Made by a program: the position numbers and the translations under genes
Notes under the pieces: generated by a model
What the model was told of the DNA's origin: nothing
The model's database searches: none
The model's input: only the letters and a program-made list of their open reading frames with translations
Shown here: positions 10,892 to 21,968 of the stretch, piece after piece
Layout: the number at the start of each line of letters is the position of its first letter
How positions within the stretch are numbered: position 1 is the stretch's first letter
Origin: Chryseobacterium sp. E1
GTDB lineage: Bacteria; Bacteroidota; Bacteroidia; Flavobacteriales; Weeksellaceae
NCBI GenBank assembly: GCA_019203745.1
Contig: CP078104.1
Location: forward strand, 4,092,001 to 4,156,000
Direction: 5' to 3'
Length of the DNA: 64,000 bases

Positions 10892-11690
10892 ATGAATTTT
10901 GAGAAAGTAGGACTTGTTTTATCAGGAGGCGGTACCAAAGGAATCGCCCATGCAGGAGTATTAAAATTCTTAGAGGAAAAAAATATTGAAATTGATATCC
11001 TTTCCTGCTGCAGTGCCGGATCTATTGTAGGCTGCCTGCATGCTATAGGAAAACTCCCGATGAGATTCTGGAATTTTTCAATTCGGTGTATTTTTTCAAC
11101 TGGAAACATTTTACATTCAATCAGCCGGGGTTGGTTTCTTCCATTATTTTCAGAAATTATCTTAAGCCTGTTTTTCATGATATGAAATTGGGTGATCTGG
11201 ATATAGAGGTGAAAATAGTAGCTACAGAATTGGTTTCCGGAACCCAGAAGATTTTCGACAAAGATTTTGAAATTGTTGATGCCATCATTGCATCCTGTTC
11301 CATTCCGGGTATTACCACGCCTTACATCATTGGTGACGAAATGTATTGTGATGGGGAGTTCTGAACAATTTTCCGGCAGATATCATCAGGGACGAGTGTG
11401 ACAGGCTGATAGGCGTTTTTGTATCGCCGCCAAACGAAGCAAAGATTAAAGACCTGAATTCCATCAAAGCAATAGTTTCACGCTCTTACGATCTTCTTTC
11501 CTACAGGATCGAACGTGGGAAATTTGATTATTGTGACTGGTTCATTTCTTCTCAGAAATTATCTTCTTACGGAACTTTTGAACGCAAGAAAGAACGCCTG
11601 GAAGAAATCTTCAACATCGGGTATAAAGCAGCTAAAGAAAGTTATGAATCCAGCCGTTTCCTTACACAGCTCAGACAATCCGGAACATAA
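10892..11690 (+). CDS. Patatin-like phospholipase (2 frameshifts)
   Basis: About 265 residues; Ser-Asp dyad acyl hydrolase fold. Oxyanion motif SGGGTKGIAHAGVL at the N-terminus; the nucleophile elbow reads SCCSAGSIVG, where the first Gly of GxSxG is Cys; the dyad Asp is in DGG, restored when a G is added at about 11354 (CDGGVLNNFP). The first indel lies near 11050 (restores GKTPDEILEFF). The C-terminal region contains RGKFDYCDWFISS. Cytoplasmic, no signal peptide. A terminator hairpin follows directly. Confidence 0.85.
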
Positions 11691-11696
11691 AGAAAC

Positions 11697-11726
11697 CCTG
11701 TACACTACTGTACAGGATTTTTATTT
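11697..11726 (+). terminator. Terminator after the patatin gene
   Basis: CCTGTAC, 6-base loop, GTACAGG, then ATTTTTATTTTT, 7 bases after the stop codon. Confidence 0.85.
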
Positions 11727-11742
11727 TTCAGTGTTATTCAGC

Positions 11743-12181
11743 TTATTTTTTTACTACATATCCGTCCTGACTTAGAATTTCACGGTCATTGGGATCATTA
11801 ACGGTCAGGGTGTAAGGTGCCTTTTACCATAATCTGTAAGGTAATTTCTCCAAACCTGATAAGTATAGCCTTCATTATTGAAAGCAATATAATAGTTACC
11901 TCCAGTTCCATCAGGAACAAGTTCACCGTCGCTGATGATCATACTTGGCTTGGTGGTAAGGCTTGCATTAGCATTCCAGGATTGGTACAGATATTTACCG
12001 TTCGGTTGCTTATCTATTCTTATCTTGAATTTTTGGTTTTGATAATAACAGTCTTAGGTACCTGCTGAAGCGCAGAAGATGTTATCATGTTCCAGGTTTG
12101 CGGATGATTGGGAATTTCTTTAGCAGAAGCGAAAGAAAACTGAGCTAAACAGAAAGCTCCTAATAAAATATGCTTGATCAT
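11743..12181 (-). CDS. Secreted protein of unknown function (2 frameshifts)
   Basis: About 145 residues. Start at 12181 gives signal peptide MIKHILLGAFCLAQFSFASA, then KEIPNHPQTWNMITSSALQQVPKTV. After an indel near 12030 it continues KFKIRIDKQPNGKYLYQSWN and, with beta-strand character, NYYIAFNNEGYTYQVWRNYL; a second indel near 11820 gives the C-terminus PYTLTVNDPNDREILSQDGYVVKK. Family not recognised. Converges with the patatin gene; the hairpin at 11697 may serve both. Confidence 0.55.
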
Positions 12182-12458
12182 ATTGAGTGGTTATTGGTTA
12201 ACGGTCAAACCTCATCAAATATAACGCCATTTTTAATTTCGAAGAAGAATATACACTCTTGAAAAAAGAGTTTTTTGATACTATAAATGCCTGCTTTTAT
12301 CGGATTTCTCAATGTCGAATTTCAGCTAATGGATTTGCGTAGTATTTTTAGTCTCTAAAAACTGACTCTGAAATAACAATTTTGAAACGGTATTTACCAT
12401 TGAATAAAATGGATAATAATCCTTAAATTTCGCTATTTAAATTTCAAGTATTATTTAG

Positions 12459-12902
12459 ATGATTTATATACTTCAGTTAATCATAGCACTTCTGGCGATT
12501 AGCTTTATTATTTTCTCCGTTAGACATCTTTATTGTACAATTTCAAAAAAGATTCTAAGGCTATTTTTGTTATGGTTGCTAGCTTTGTTTTATTTGTCAT
12601 AATGATCATGATACGTAATCATTTGATTAAGAACGAACTTGTAGAAAATATTAGAAAGTCAAAAATTGAACAGAATGATTCATTTTTTCAAAAAAGAATT
12701 ATCAGATATTCATATTGTGAGTGAAAAAATGAGAATTGTTGACAAGAATATTTATATTGTCCTACTTCCTCAACGAGATACAATCTATCTGAACCAAGAC
12801 TTTAATAATAAAAATAAATTTTGGGTTCATTATAAAAAATACGAAGTTTTAAAATATAAAGCGCCTGTAGGATACATAATTAAAAATATAAAATCGCCTT
12901 AA
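12459..12902 (+). CDS. Small membrane protein of unknown function (2 frameshifts)
   Basis: About 148 residues. N-terminal transmembrane segment MIYILQLIIALLAISFIIF starting at 12459, a short basic loop, a second segment AIFVMVASFVLFVIMIMI near residue 35, then a hydrophilic soluble part ending YIIKNIKSP. Indels near 12532 and in the T run at 12684-12689. Upstream there is a TTG, 21 bases, TAAATTTCG arrangement (near 12401-12433) resembling the Bacteroidota promoter. No family recognised. Confidence 0.5.
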
Positions 12903-12926
12903 ATTTTAGGACGATTTTATATTTTT
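12885..12926. terminator. Bidirectional terminator
   Basis: Long AT-rich hairpin: ATATAAAATCG pairs with CGATTTTATAT and is followed by T on one side and preceded by A on the other. It overlaps the 3' ends of both converging genes. Confidence 0.75.
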
Positions 12927-13617
12927 ATGCTGTATAACTTGCAAAGGCCTCTTCCAGACTATTGAACTTCCCTTTAAATTCATCAATAGGGCAATCCTGC
13001 AGAATATTTCCTTTATGTATCAGAATAACCCGTGAGCAAAGTGCTTCTACTTCCTGCATTATATGTGTGGAAAGTAAAACCGTTTTCTGCTGGCCTATTT
13101 CTTTCACTACATTTCTGATCTCAAGGATCTGATTGGGATCCAGCCCGTTCGTTGGTTCATCCAGAATTAAAAGATCCGGCTGATGAATGATGGCCTGTGC
13201 CAGTCCTACACGCTGCTTATATCCTTTGGAAAGCTGACCTATTTTTTTGATTTTTCAGGAGTAATGCCTACCAGCTCAATCACCTCATCTACTCTGGATT
13301 CAGAGATTTTATGAATATTGGCTACAAACTGAAGGTATTCTTTTACATACATTTCCAGATAAAGAGGATTATTTTCCAGCAGAAATCCTATTTTTTTCTT
13401 GCTTTCAATCTGATGGTCTGAAATATTCAACCCGTTAAAGATGATCTCTCCTGATCCACTTTCAATGCACCGACAATAGATTTCATCAGGGTAGATTTTC
13501 CTGCTCCGTTCGGACCAAGAAGACCGATGATCTCATTTTTATCGATAGAAATATTGATCGTATCCAAGGCAGTCTGTTCACCAAATTTTTGGTTAGATTG
13601 ATTATCTGAAGCGGCAT
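12925..13617 (-). CDS. gldA: ABC transporter ATP-binding protein, GldA-like (3 frameshifts)
   Basis: ABC ATPase of about 232 residues. Start placed at 13617 (MPLQIINLTKKFGEQTALD) after restoring an A in the AAAAA run near 13585. Walker A is GPNGAGKST; the signature region is QLSKGYKQRVGLAQAI; Walker B is LLILDEPTNGLDP; the switch His is in LLSTHIMQEVEALC. The close match to the gliding-motility subunit (ending SLEEAFASYTA) supports GldA, which with GldF and GldG forms an ABC transporter needed for gliding. gldF and gldG are not adjacent, as is usual for gldA. The gldA assignment over a general ABC-2 ATPase is by recognition, not proof. Confidence 0.75.
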
Positions 13618-13647
13618 AAGTTATAATGTCTTTCTGCAAAAATAAAA

Positions 13648-13678
13648 TAAAAAAACTCATTCAATGGAATGAGTTTCG
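13648..13678 (-). terminator. Terminator after the 13698-14242 gene
   Basis: On the minus strand AAACTCATTC, 4-base loop, GAATGAGTTT and a T tract. It separates the upstream hypothetical gene from gldA. Confidence 0.8.
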
Positions 13679-13697
13679 TAATATTTATAAATTATGA

Positions 13698-14242
13698 TTA
13701 TTTTCTTGCTTTTTTTCCGTTTCCGGATGCTGGAGTTGCTGTAGAAGCAGTTGAAGCTGCCTTATTCGGAACCGTAGTCTGTTTGTCATACAGAGCATAC
13801 TTTCCGTTGGTTCTCCCAAAGATTTTATCAACCTGTTTTCTGGTTAAAAACTGCGATTTTCCGATGTATTTCCGGTTTTTATTGATCACCTGAATAAACT
13901 GTACGGTCTGCTGACCATAATTTTTTTCATAATGAAGTTCGATAATATCGTTGGGAAGCTCCAGAATGATATTTTCATCAGCGGCTGATATAAAACCATC
14001 CATAATGAGTTTATACAGGCCAGATACATCCCCGTTCAGATTTTGGAATGAAAAAGACCGGATTGTATTCAGGTTGCTGGTATTCAGATCCTGGTAATTG
14101 ATTGTAAATTTATCTTCCTTTTATATAGACCAACGGAATTATCTTTACCAATTTCTACCAAACTTTCATTTTTCAACACTTTAATCTGTGAGAAAACTGA
14201 AATACTGAACATACATGTAATAAGTAGAATTATTTTTCTCAT
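13698..14242 (-). CDS. Secreted protein of unknown function (1 frameshift)
   Basis: About 181 residues. Start at 14242 gives signal peptide MRKIILLITCMFSISVFSQ, then IKVLKNESLVEIGKDNSVGLYK. One A is missing near 14122; restored, the frame runs KEDKFTINYQDLNTSNLNTIRSF and on to IELHYEKNYGQQTVQFIQV. The C-terminus is an Ala/Thr/Ser/Lys tail. No family recognised. A sequence TACTTTTG (14324-14331, minus strand) resembles a -7 box, with no clear -33 partner. Confidence 0.55.
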
Positions 14243-14615
14243 GGAATGAATTTTAATGTTTTATAAATTGGTGCACATAAATTTATTAATAAAATAAGTT
14301 AAAACAATTTTATTAATCTAAAGCAAAAGTAATACTTTTTTTTAATATTTATAAAGGAAGATATGCGAATGCTATGGATATCATTGGTTTTTCAATTTGC
14401 TGTAAATCATGTTGTTATTTGTTTTTCTGAGATGAATAACTTATAGCATGCGATATGAAATTATACTGATGGTAATGTGTAAGGTGTTGAAAAACAGATC
14501 GAAAAATAATTCTTCAATTCATCTTATTAAAAAATATTTAAAATAAACGTTAAAAATAGAATTCGTTGTAATGGAAAACTTGTAATACCAGAGTATAAGC
14601 CATTCATAAGGAGTT
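14243..14615. other. AT-rich intergenic region
   Basis: Contains the presumed promoter of the leftward gene ending at 13698; otherwise no open frame, hairpin or repeat that I can support. Confidence 0.4.
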
Positions 14616-15310
14616 TTATAGCAGGCGGCTCTTTAAAATGGCAGCTGTAAAAGAATCATATTCCTGCTTATAGCTTCTTCCGACGGGGATATGGTGGATG
14701 CCCAGCATTACTTCATGATGACTGAAGGCCGTCACAAATTGTATGTTGATGATAAAAGACCTGTGAACTCTTACAAAACCTTTCCCGGAAAGTGCCCTCT
14801 CAAGATCTGTTATTTTGGTTTTAGAAATACTGTTTTCCTGGTTGGTCAGGACAATTTTGACATCGTTACCCTGGCTTTCAAAATAAAGAATATCGGAAAG
14901 AGGCACTTTTTGTGTACGCCTTCATTTCTGACGATCATAAATTCTTCCTTTGTTCCTGCTGTACTTCTGAGAATGCGATCTACAGACCTGAAAAAGCGTT
15001 CAAAAGTAATAGGTTTCAGGAGATAATCTACCGCTTCAAGCTCAAAACCTTCAATAGCAAAATCACGATAGGCTGTGGTAAAAATGGTTTTGGGTTTTTG
15101 AGATAAGGATTTCAGAAAGTCGATCCCGTTCAGATGAGGCATCTGAATATCAAGAAACATAAGATCCACCGTTTGATTCTGAAGGATTTTATAGGCTTCC
15201 AGTGCATCTGTAGCTTTTCCGGTCAGTTTCAGGTCGTCAATCCTGGAAATATGGTTTTCCAATAATGTGGCAGCTAAAGGTTCGTCGTCTACAATGATGC
15301 ATTTAATCAT
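14616..15310 (-). CDS. LytTR-family response regulator (1 frameshift)
   Basis: About 232 residues. N-terminal receiver domain: acidic pocket IVDDEPLA, phospho-acceptor Asp in LMFLDIQMPHLNG, Thr/Tyr in FTTAYRDFA and Lys in YLLKPITFERF. After one indel near 14905 comes the LytTR DNA-binding domain (LSDILYFESQGNDVKIVL, GFVRVHRSFIINI, PVGRSYKQEY). It overlaps the histidine kinase gene by 8 bases, so the two form a classic LytS/LytR-type pair transcribed leftward. The target genes are not evident. Confidence 0.92.
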
Positions 15311-16372
15311 AGTGTGAAGGGGTGATTATTTCAACTTTAAAATTATTATTTTCCCGGGAAATTCTGAAAACAAAATTTTCCTGGTAATGATGTTGCAGCT
15401 GTCGTTGGATATTCCGGAGACCAATGCCTTTGTCATTGTTGTTGCGACTGTCTGTGCAGGTATTTTCAATGGTAAAAACAGATTGATGGGTGTTTGTTTC
15501 TACTTCGATTCTTATTTCTGTGGGGGCTGAACTTTTCCCTGCGCCATGTTTGAAAGCATTTTCAACCAAAGTAAGATACAGTAAAGGCGGTATTGTATTG
15601 GGAGCGTTCAGTGAAAAATGTTGGCTTATCTTGAGTCTGCTGTCATGATAACGAAGGCTTTCCAGGGTGATATAATGTTTGATAATGGCTATTTCATCAG
15701 AAACAGAAACCCATTTTTTCTGACCTTTGTATAAAATATAATCCAGGATATCAGAAAGCTGGCTGATGGATTGGGAGGTTTTTTCAGAATGGCTCACAGA
15801 AAGGGAATAGATGTTATTCAGCGTATTGAAAAGAAAATGAGGGTGAAGCTGTGCCTTCAGAGATTGCGGCTCAAGTTCCGCCTTTTCTCTCTGTAATAGG
15901 GCCGTACGTTCTTTTTCGTCTTTGTAACGCATCATAAACATCACTGAAACGAATATAAATGTCCCACTGATGATTGGAAAAGTATAATGGAATAAAAGGT
16001 ATCTGAAATCCGTGAAAATACTGATGAAACTATCTTTAGGCAGGTTTGTGAAAAAGGTTCGGCAAGATAAACAATAAAGATCCTGTTGATCACCGAAATC
16101 ATATAAAGGCTGATAATAAGACCTATTGAAAACGTTACATATTTTCTCCGGTCAAAAAAATAACGGATCAGAATATAATAAATAAAATTGGCTCCGATGA
16201 TCTGGAAAATCCAGTGACAGAAATTATAGATCACAAGCTCCCTGATGATGATCCCGTCGTATTCACCGTAAGTTCTCGCTATACCGAATACAAATAAAGC
16301 AATCCAGAAAAACAACTGAAAATAAATATTCTGTCTGATATGAATTTCTGGCCGGAGCTTCATCATGATCAA
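15303..16372 (-). CDS. LytS-type sensor histidine kinase (1-2 frameshifts)
   Basis: About 355 residues. N-terminal part has four hydrophobic segments (FQLFFWIALFVFGIA, FIYYILIRYF, FSIGLIISLYMISVI, and one near FPIISGTFIFVSVMF). Cytoplasmic His_kinase domain: the phospho-acceptor His in LKAQLHPHFLFNTLNNIYSL; the ATP-binding domain has LTLVENAFKHG and GIGLRNIQRQL. An indel near 16055 separates the membrane and kinase parts. Cognate of the LytTR regulator with which it overlaps. Confidence 0.92.
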
Positions 16373-16549
16373 AAATATAAAAACTTAGGAAACAACTGAT
16401 GAAATTGATGTAAAAGGTTAAAAAAACGGTTAAACAACACTATTAAAGATGCAGACGGCTTATTTTACTGTTCATACCAATTGATCTGTTTTCCGGACCA
16501 CGTATTTAAAAGCATTCAGGGATTGATTCATATTTGCTGAAAAAAATAA

Positions 16550-17685
16550 ATGGAAAAACATTCGGAAAGATGGTATGGTTTGGATCATCTGAGAGCTGCG
16601 GCTATCATAGTTGTGTTAATGTATCATTACAGGGCTTTTAAGCATCCTCAATGGATTGATGAGGTCGGAAGATTCGGCTGGACGGGGGTGGATCTGTTTT
16701 TTGTGCTGAGCGGTTTCCTGATCTCAGGCCAGTTGTTTAAAGAAATTGAAAAGAAGGGAAAATTTAGCGTAAATATATTTTATATCAAACGGTTCTTCCG
16801 CATCATTCCGGCTTACTTTTTCACACTTTTCCTATATTTTACATTTTCTTTTTCAGGGAACGGGAAGCCTTATCACCCCTGTGGAAGTTTTTGACCTTTA
16901 CACAGAATTACGGGCTGGATGTTATTAATCGTGGTACATTTTCACATGCTTGGTCGCTGTGTATTGAAGAGCAGTTTTATCTTTTTCTTCCACTGTTGCT
17001 CCTTATTTTGGCTAAAACCAGACTTTTTAAATATCTGCCTGTAATGCTCATTGGTGTAATCACTTTTTCTTTGATGGTAAGGATTGCCATGTGGAACCAA
17101 TATATAATCCCTGTACAGCCTGATTCCCTGGACTTCTGGCGGTCATGGTATATGAAAATCTATTATCCTACCCATACAAGGTTAGACGGGCTTGGTATGG
17201 GAGTTCTGATCGGTTATCTCATGCAGTATTCATCAGGATTTAAAAAGATCGTTCACCACCGTGGAAACATGATCTTTCTTTTAGGACTTGTGCTGCTGGG
17301 CATTTCATTTTGGATTTGTAATGAGCAGACTTCAGAAACAGCTTCAGTATTTGGATTTACACTGGTAGCTTTAAGCTATGGGTTCATTGTGGTATCTGCC
17401 GTTTCAAAATCTTCCTTCCTGTATCGGTCAAAGTCATATATTACAGCGAAGCTGGCTGCTCTATCTTATGCCATCTATCTTTCCCACAAAGGGATTATCC
17501 ATATGGTACAGGTTACACTGGATAAGTTTAATATTCAGACAGCAGATAATATATGCTTGATTTTGTGTCTGTTGGCTTGTATTGCAGCAGCGGTACTGTA
17601 CACAATCCTTATTGAAAAACCTTTTTCCGGAATTAGATCCGGAATTTTAAAAGATAAAGAGAAATCTACTTTGCAGGCTGATTGA
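16550..17685 (+). CDS. Acyltransferase 3 family membrane protein (1 frameshift)
   Basis: About 378 residues, OafA/YrhL-like. The N-terminus carries the family motifs LDHLRAAAIIVVLMYHYRAF (with the functional His) and GWTGVDLFFVLSGFLIS, then KRFFRIIPAYFFTLF. An indel near 16870 is followed by FSHAWSLCIEEQFYLFLPLLL and several more transmembrane helices, about ten in total. Such proteins transfer acyl groups to cell-surface sugars or peptides. It is divergent from the histidine kinase gene and its substrate is unknown. Confidence 0.88.
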
Positions 17686-17874
17686 GTTCTTCTGCAGGTC
17701 TTTGAGGGTCTCTTCCCTTTCAAATCCCTGAATGAGAATATACATTGCCAGAAATACAAGACTAATGAAGATACAAACAGGCCACAGAATTTTTTGCCTC
17801 TTTGATATCTTTGATTTTGATAGCAGCAGCATAGGCAGAGCGATAATGAATACAAAAACAATGATTATTCCCAT
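17647..17874 (-). CDS. Small two-helix membrane protein
   Basis: 75 residues: MGIIIVFVFIIALPMLLL and ILWPVCIFISLVFLAMYILI are two transmembrane segments around a basic loop, followed by a charged C-terminus. Its last codons overlap the 3' end of the acyltransferase gene on the other strand by about 39 bases, so the exact C-terminus may be altered by an indel. No family recognised. Confidence 0.45.
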   Translation of the reverse strand: MGIIIVFVFIIALPMLLLSKSKISKRQKILWPVCIFISLVFLAMYILIQGFEREETLKDLQKNSISLQSRFLFIF

Positions 17875-17965
17875 CTGTAGATTTATGTTTTAAACAAGAT
17901 AAAAATAACAAATAGAGAAACTTATTTCATTTTTAAGCTGACTCTATACTGATGATGGGCAAATA

Positions 17966-19001
17966 CTACTGTAAAGCTATACTTTTCAGAACAATATTCT
18001 TGATGGCTGCTTCCTGGAAGCTCCAGTTTTCACTCTTTTCCGGCATCTGATTCTCCAGAATAACCAAAGTTGTATCTGTGGAAGGGAAATATACATTAAG
18101 GCATGTGAAGCCGTCTCCAAGACCGGTAACCCTGAAATAATCCAGTCCGGCTTCTTTAATGATCCTTACATTATAGCCAAACCCCATACTTTCTTTTCCA
18201 AAAACATTGTGCTGGGAAGTGGTGGAAGGAGTGAGCATCAGCTTCAGGAATTCCGGTGACAAAAGCTTTCCTTTAAACAATGCCTGATCCCATCTGGCAA
18301 GATCCTGTACTGTAGAAACTACGCCCGCAGCAGGGGCAATATCATCATTCAGAAATGATTCTTTTACCCTTTCAAACTGATTATTTTCGCTTATATAGCC
18401 TGGTACTAATGATTGGTTATCTTTTGTATTGTACACAAAAGTTTTCTCCATCTTCAGTTTTCTGAAAAGATAATCAGCCAGTTCTGTAAAGGTCTTTCCG
18501 GTTGTATTTTTAAGGATTTCTCCTAAAAGCATATAGGAAAGATTTCCATATTTAAACTGTGATCCCGCTTTGAAAGCGGCGGGTTTCTCTACGTTAGTAA
18601 TGCCGTGGGTATGGTTTAAAAGATGGTGTATCGTTACCGAATCTGCCCAGGGCTGTGTCAGAGCAGGAAGATATTTTTAATAGGAGTCTGAAGATTAAGC
18701 TTTCCCTGTTCGGCAGCCTGCAGGATCAAAACGGCAGTAACCTGTTTGGTATTGGACATGATTTCAAACTGATCATCTGTTTTCAAAGGAATTTTCTTAT
18801 CAAAATCCTTATAGCCGTTAGATTTGAGATACTTTATTTTTCCTTTTTGCGATACCAGAACCACCCCGTTGAACGTGAGTGGGGAAGAAGCTGTTATAAT
18901 GCTGTCAATCTGATGGATATAGTTGTTTTTTTCTGAGCCTGTGTATTGGCAGACAGAATTGTGGCAAGGGCAAGGGTGAAAAACAGTTTTATTTGGGTCA
19001 T
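17966..19001 (-). CDS. Serine hydrolase, class C beta-lactamase/PBP-like (1-2 frameshifts)
   Basis: About 343 residues with an N-terminal signal peptide (MTQIKLFFTLALATILS...). PF00144-type fold: the Ser-x-x-Lys catalytic motif is SNTK near residue 80 (FEIMSNTKQVTAV), the Tyr-x-Asn motif is YGNL, and the region DIAPAAGVVSTVQDLARWDQAL is typical of the family. Indel near 18680. Most such proteins are esterases or D-aminopeptidases rather than true beta-lactamases. It begins only 3 bases after the class A beta-lactamase stop codon, so the two are co-transcribed. Confidence 0.82.
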
Positions 19002-19004
19002 TTT

Positions 19005-19892
19005 TTATTTTTTGTGATAGTAGTCATAGGTTGTTTTGGCAATGTCTGCAATAATAGCTTCTGCGTTTTCAAATGTCTCGTAGGTATCATGTACAAAAAC
19101 GGCAATGTATACTCTTTCCTTGTCAGAAAGTTCTATAATTCCAAAGTCATTTACAGCGCCTGTCATACCTTCTTTGTTGGTGAACGAAGTACCTGTACGG
19201 TGGGCTACTTTCACAGTTTTCGGAAGATTGCCCTTGATCCTTTTTGCCCCGGAAGCATTATTTATCATGGCCATATAAAGCCATTGGGTATGCTTTTTAT
19301 TCAGGAGTTTCCCATTGTAGAATTTTTCAAGCAGCCTGGTAGCTTCATTGGGAGTAATTGTATTGATGAATTGAGACTGCCAGTCTTTATGCATGTCTTC
19401 TTCATTGTTTTTAATGATAAAGTTTTGGCTGTTGATGAACTTCTGCACAGGTTCGGGCCGCCGATTAACCTCAGCAGGATGTCGGTCAGATTATTGTCAC
19501 TGTAGGAAACCATCCATTTCATAGCGTCTTCCAGACTGATCTCAATATTTCCTTCAGGATATTCCTTTTGAAAGGACTCCATGTATCTTCTAAGAGTTCT
19601 TCTTTTTTGATGAAAAGCTTCTGCTGAAAAGATAATTCTCCTTTTTCAATCTTATGGAGAAGGGTAAGGGCAATATGAAATTTAACCGTACTGAGCATAG
19701 GGTAAAACCGGTCCCCATTGATCTGGATAACTTCTCTTTTATAAGGGGAAATAATGGAAATTCCTACATCAGCTTTTTTGCCGGCAATAAGAGTTTTAAG
19801 CTGTTGAGCTAAATCAGGAAATGTTTTCTGCTGTGAAAAAGTGATACACTTAAAAACAGTAATAATATTGTGAAAATGGCTTCCTTCTTCAT
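19005..19892 (-). CDS. Class A beta-lactamase, subclass A2-like (3 frameshifts)
   Basis: About 293 residues, exported (MKKEAIFTILLLFLSVSLFSQ signal after restoring the frame near 19845). Catalytic motifs: S70-x-x-K as STVK in FYPMLSTVKFHIAL, the SDN loop in MVSYSDNNLTD, the Glu of the omega loop in ITPNEATRLLEKF, and RTG in VAHRTGTSF in place of the usual KTG. This set and the spacing match Bacteroidota subclass A2 enzymes such as those intrinsic to Chryseobacterium. Periplasmic penicillin or cephalosporin hydrolysis is expected. Further indels near 19570 and 19455. Confidence 0.88.
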
Positions 19893-20081
19893 TTTTACAA
19901 GGTTATTTTATGAGTTTTTATTGCCTCAAATATATGTATTTCTTTATACTGAAAATTTAAAGAAATGATTTTTGTTTTTATAATCCCTGGTGTAGGGTAT
20001 TTTCCTATATTGGAGGTGAAAAACAATACCGGTTATTGATTACGTGTAAGATTCCGGATGTGTACTAAAAACCAATATTCA

Positions 20082-21045
20082 ATGGAAACTAATTTCCTGC
20101 TTTCTGTCCTTTGTTTGATCTATTTCATGAGTCCGGCCCAGACAAAAATTGATACTGCGGAGATTGTCCGGATTGGTGGGATCAGACAGTTGATCAGTAT
20201 AAAAGGGGATAATAGGGAAAATCCTGTTCTTTTGATCCTGCATGGAGGACCTGGTAAATCACTGACAGCGATGTCTGACGGTTTTACAGATAAGCTGAAG
20301 AAAGAATTTGTAGTGGTCAACTGGGATCAGAGGGGACCCCGAAAACAGAGGAACTCAACAACTCATCCAGTGATCTTAGCCCTGATTTACTTAAAAAAGA
20401 TGCCCTGGAAGTTGTCAACTATCTGATAGAAAAATTCCACCAGAAGAAAATATTCTTACTCTCTCATTCCTGGGGTTCCGTCATGGGATTTGATATAGCG
20501 GTAAAACATCCTGAGCTGCTGTATGCCTACATTCCTGTCAGTCCGGTGATCGATGCTGATAAGAGTGCTCTTTTATCAGTAAACTCCCTTAAAAAATGGG
20601 CAGTAAAAACAGAAAACGATGAAGCGATCAGGGAATTGGAAAGCATAAAAATACCGTTTCGTAATAAGGATGATTTTTTTCTGGCTCAGAAATGGCTCTT
20701 CGTTCACAACGGAGTAGAGGGTGCAGGAACCGAAGATTTCAGGAAAATCTATTATAAATGGATGGATACCTGGTTTCCGGTCTGGAAAGAGAATGCAAAA
20801 ACAAATTTATTCGGCACCGTTCCTGAGATACAATGTCCCGTTTATTTTTTCATAGGAAGCGGAGATAATCAGTCTTATTATACCATTGCCGAACAATATT
20901 ATCAGTTTGTAAAAGTTAAGAATAAAAAGCTTTTTGGTTCAAAAAATCAGGACATACCATTTTCAACACCGAACCTGAAAAACTGCAGGATTTGATCATT
21001 AAAAAAATCAAACCAAAATTTTATCAGGATCAAAGACAGAACTGA
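20082..21045 (+). CDS. Secreted alpha/beta hydrolase, prolyl-aminopeptidase-like (2 frameshifts)
   Basis: About 320 residues. Start at 20082 gives METNFLLSVLCLIYFMSPAQ as signal peptide; an in-frame ATG lies 24 bases upstream. Oxyanion motif LLILHGGPGKSL, then VVNWDQRG (frameshift follows at 20340), nucleophile elbow LLSHSWGSVMG, acid in FIGSGDNQ, and the catalytic His in SGHTIF after an indel near 20938. These are the hallmarks of the prolyl iminopeptidase-like subfamily. Substrate not known; likely periplasmic. Confidence 0.8.
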
Positions 21046-21182
21046 GGAAAAGTTAACGTTTTTAAATTGGCGGTTATGACCAGACGCATAAACCATTTCG
21101 ATAAATAGCTGTATTTTTATATTTGAAGATCAGCGTTCTGAATACGTGTCCGGAATTAATGTAACATAATCAGTTTATTGTG

Positions 21183-21709
21183 ATGAAAAGCCAGCAACAT
21201 ACAGGGATGGATCATTCTTCGGGAAATGAAGAGAAGCATTCAGCATATTCCATGTATTGACGATTTGCCGTCATGGCCGTTGTGATGTTTGTTGCAATGT
21301 ATTTCATTATGTTTGCTATGATTGACGGTTTTGAGAATCTTATTCCGAATCTGAATAACCTGTATATGACTCTGCTGATGGTTTCCGTAATGATGCTGAT
21401 CGAATTATGGATGATGAGAAAAATGTATACCCATCCTAAAATAAACTGGATCATTGGTGCAATAGCAGTTATGCTTGGTGTATTTTCATGGTTTGGAATC
21501 CGGGAACAGATCAATATTGGGGACAGGCAGTTTGTAAAAGGGATGATCCCCATCATGCTGCAGCGTTACTGATGTCTGAAAAAGCAAAGCTTACTGATCA
21601 GGACCTGATAAAGCTGAAAAAGAATATTCTTGAAACCCAAGCTGATGAAATTGAACTGATGAAACGTAAACTTAAAGAAATGGAAAAATATAAGGAGGAT
21701 AAAAACTAA
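21183..21709 (+). CDS. DUF305-containing membrane protein (internal stop, 1 frameshift)
   Basis: About 175 residues: a His-rich N-terminus (QQHTGMDHSS), three hydrophobic segments (AVMAVVMFVAMYFIMFAMI, LYMTLLMVSVMMLIEL, WIIGAIAVMLGVFSW), then the DUF305 part DRQFVKGMIPHHAAALLMSE, restored across an indel near 21548, with a metal-site-like HH. The frame contains TGA at 21258-21260, where a TGG Trp codon would fit (MYwRFAVMA), so this is a substitution rather than an indel; alternatively translation starts at 21273. DUF305 is a ferritin-like helical domain often near metal-handling genes. Confidence 0.7.
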
Positions 21710-21968
21710 TTTTATTGATTATCAAATTGTATAGAATGGCATCGTTTCAACCAATGATGCCATTTGTTTTATCTTATTTTTTAGAATTCCGGCTGAACGG
21801 AATAAATTTATAGGAGGAGAAATGCGGAGATCCTATTTTTTAAAATAAATTAGCAGTTTGAATTGTCAACTTTCAAATACCCAAACTATTACTATGAAGA
21901 ATCCAGTCGCTGTAAAGCCATTATTTATAAAGAAACGCTTAAAGACACCAGTATTAAAGAAAAGAACT

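Noticed and set aside
18993..19505. Rightward gene opposite the class A beta-lactamase
   Set aside because: Antisense of a gene with all catalytic motifs; no family likeness.
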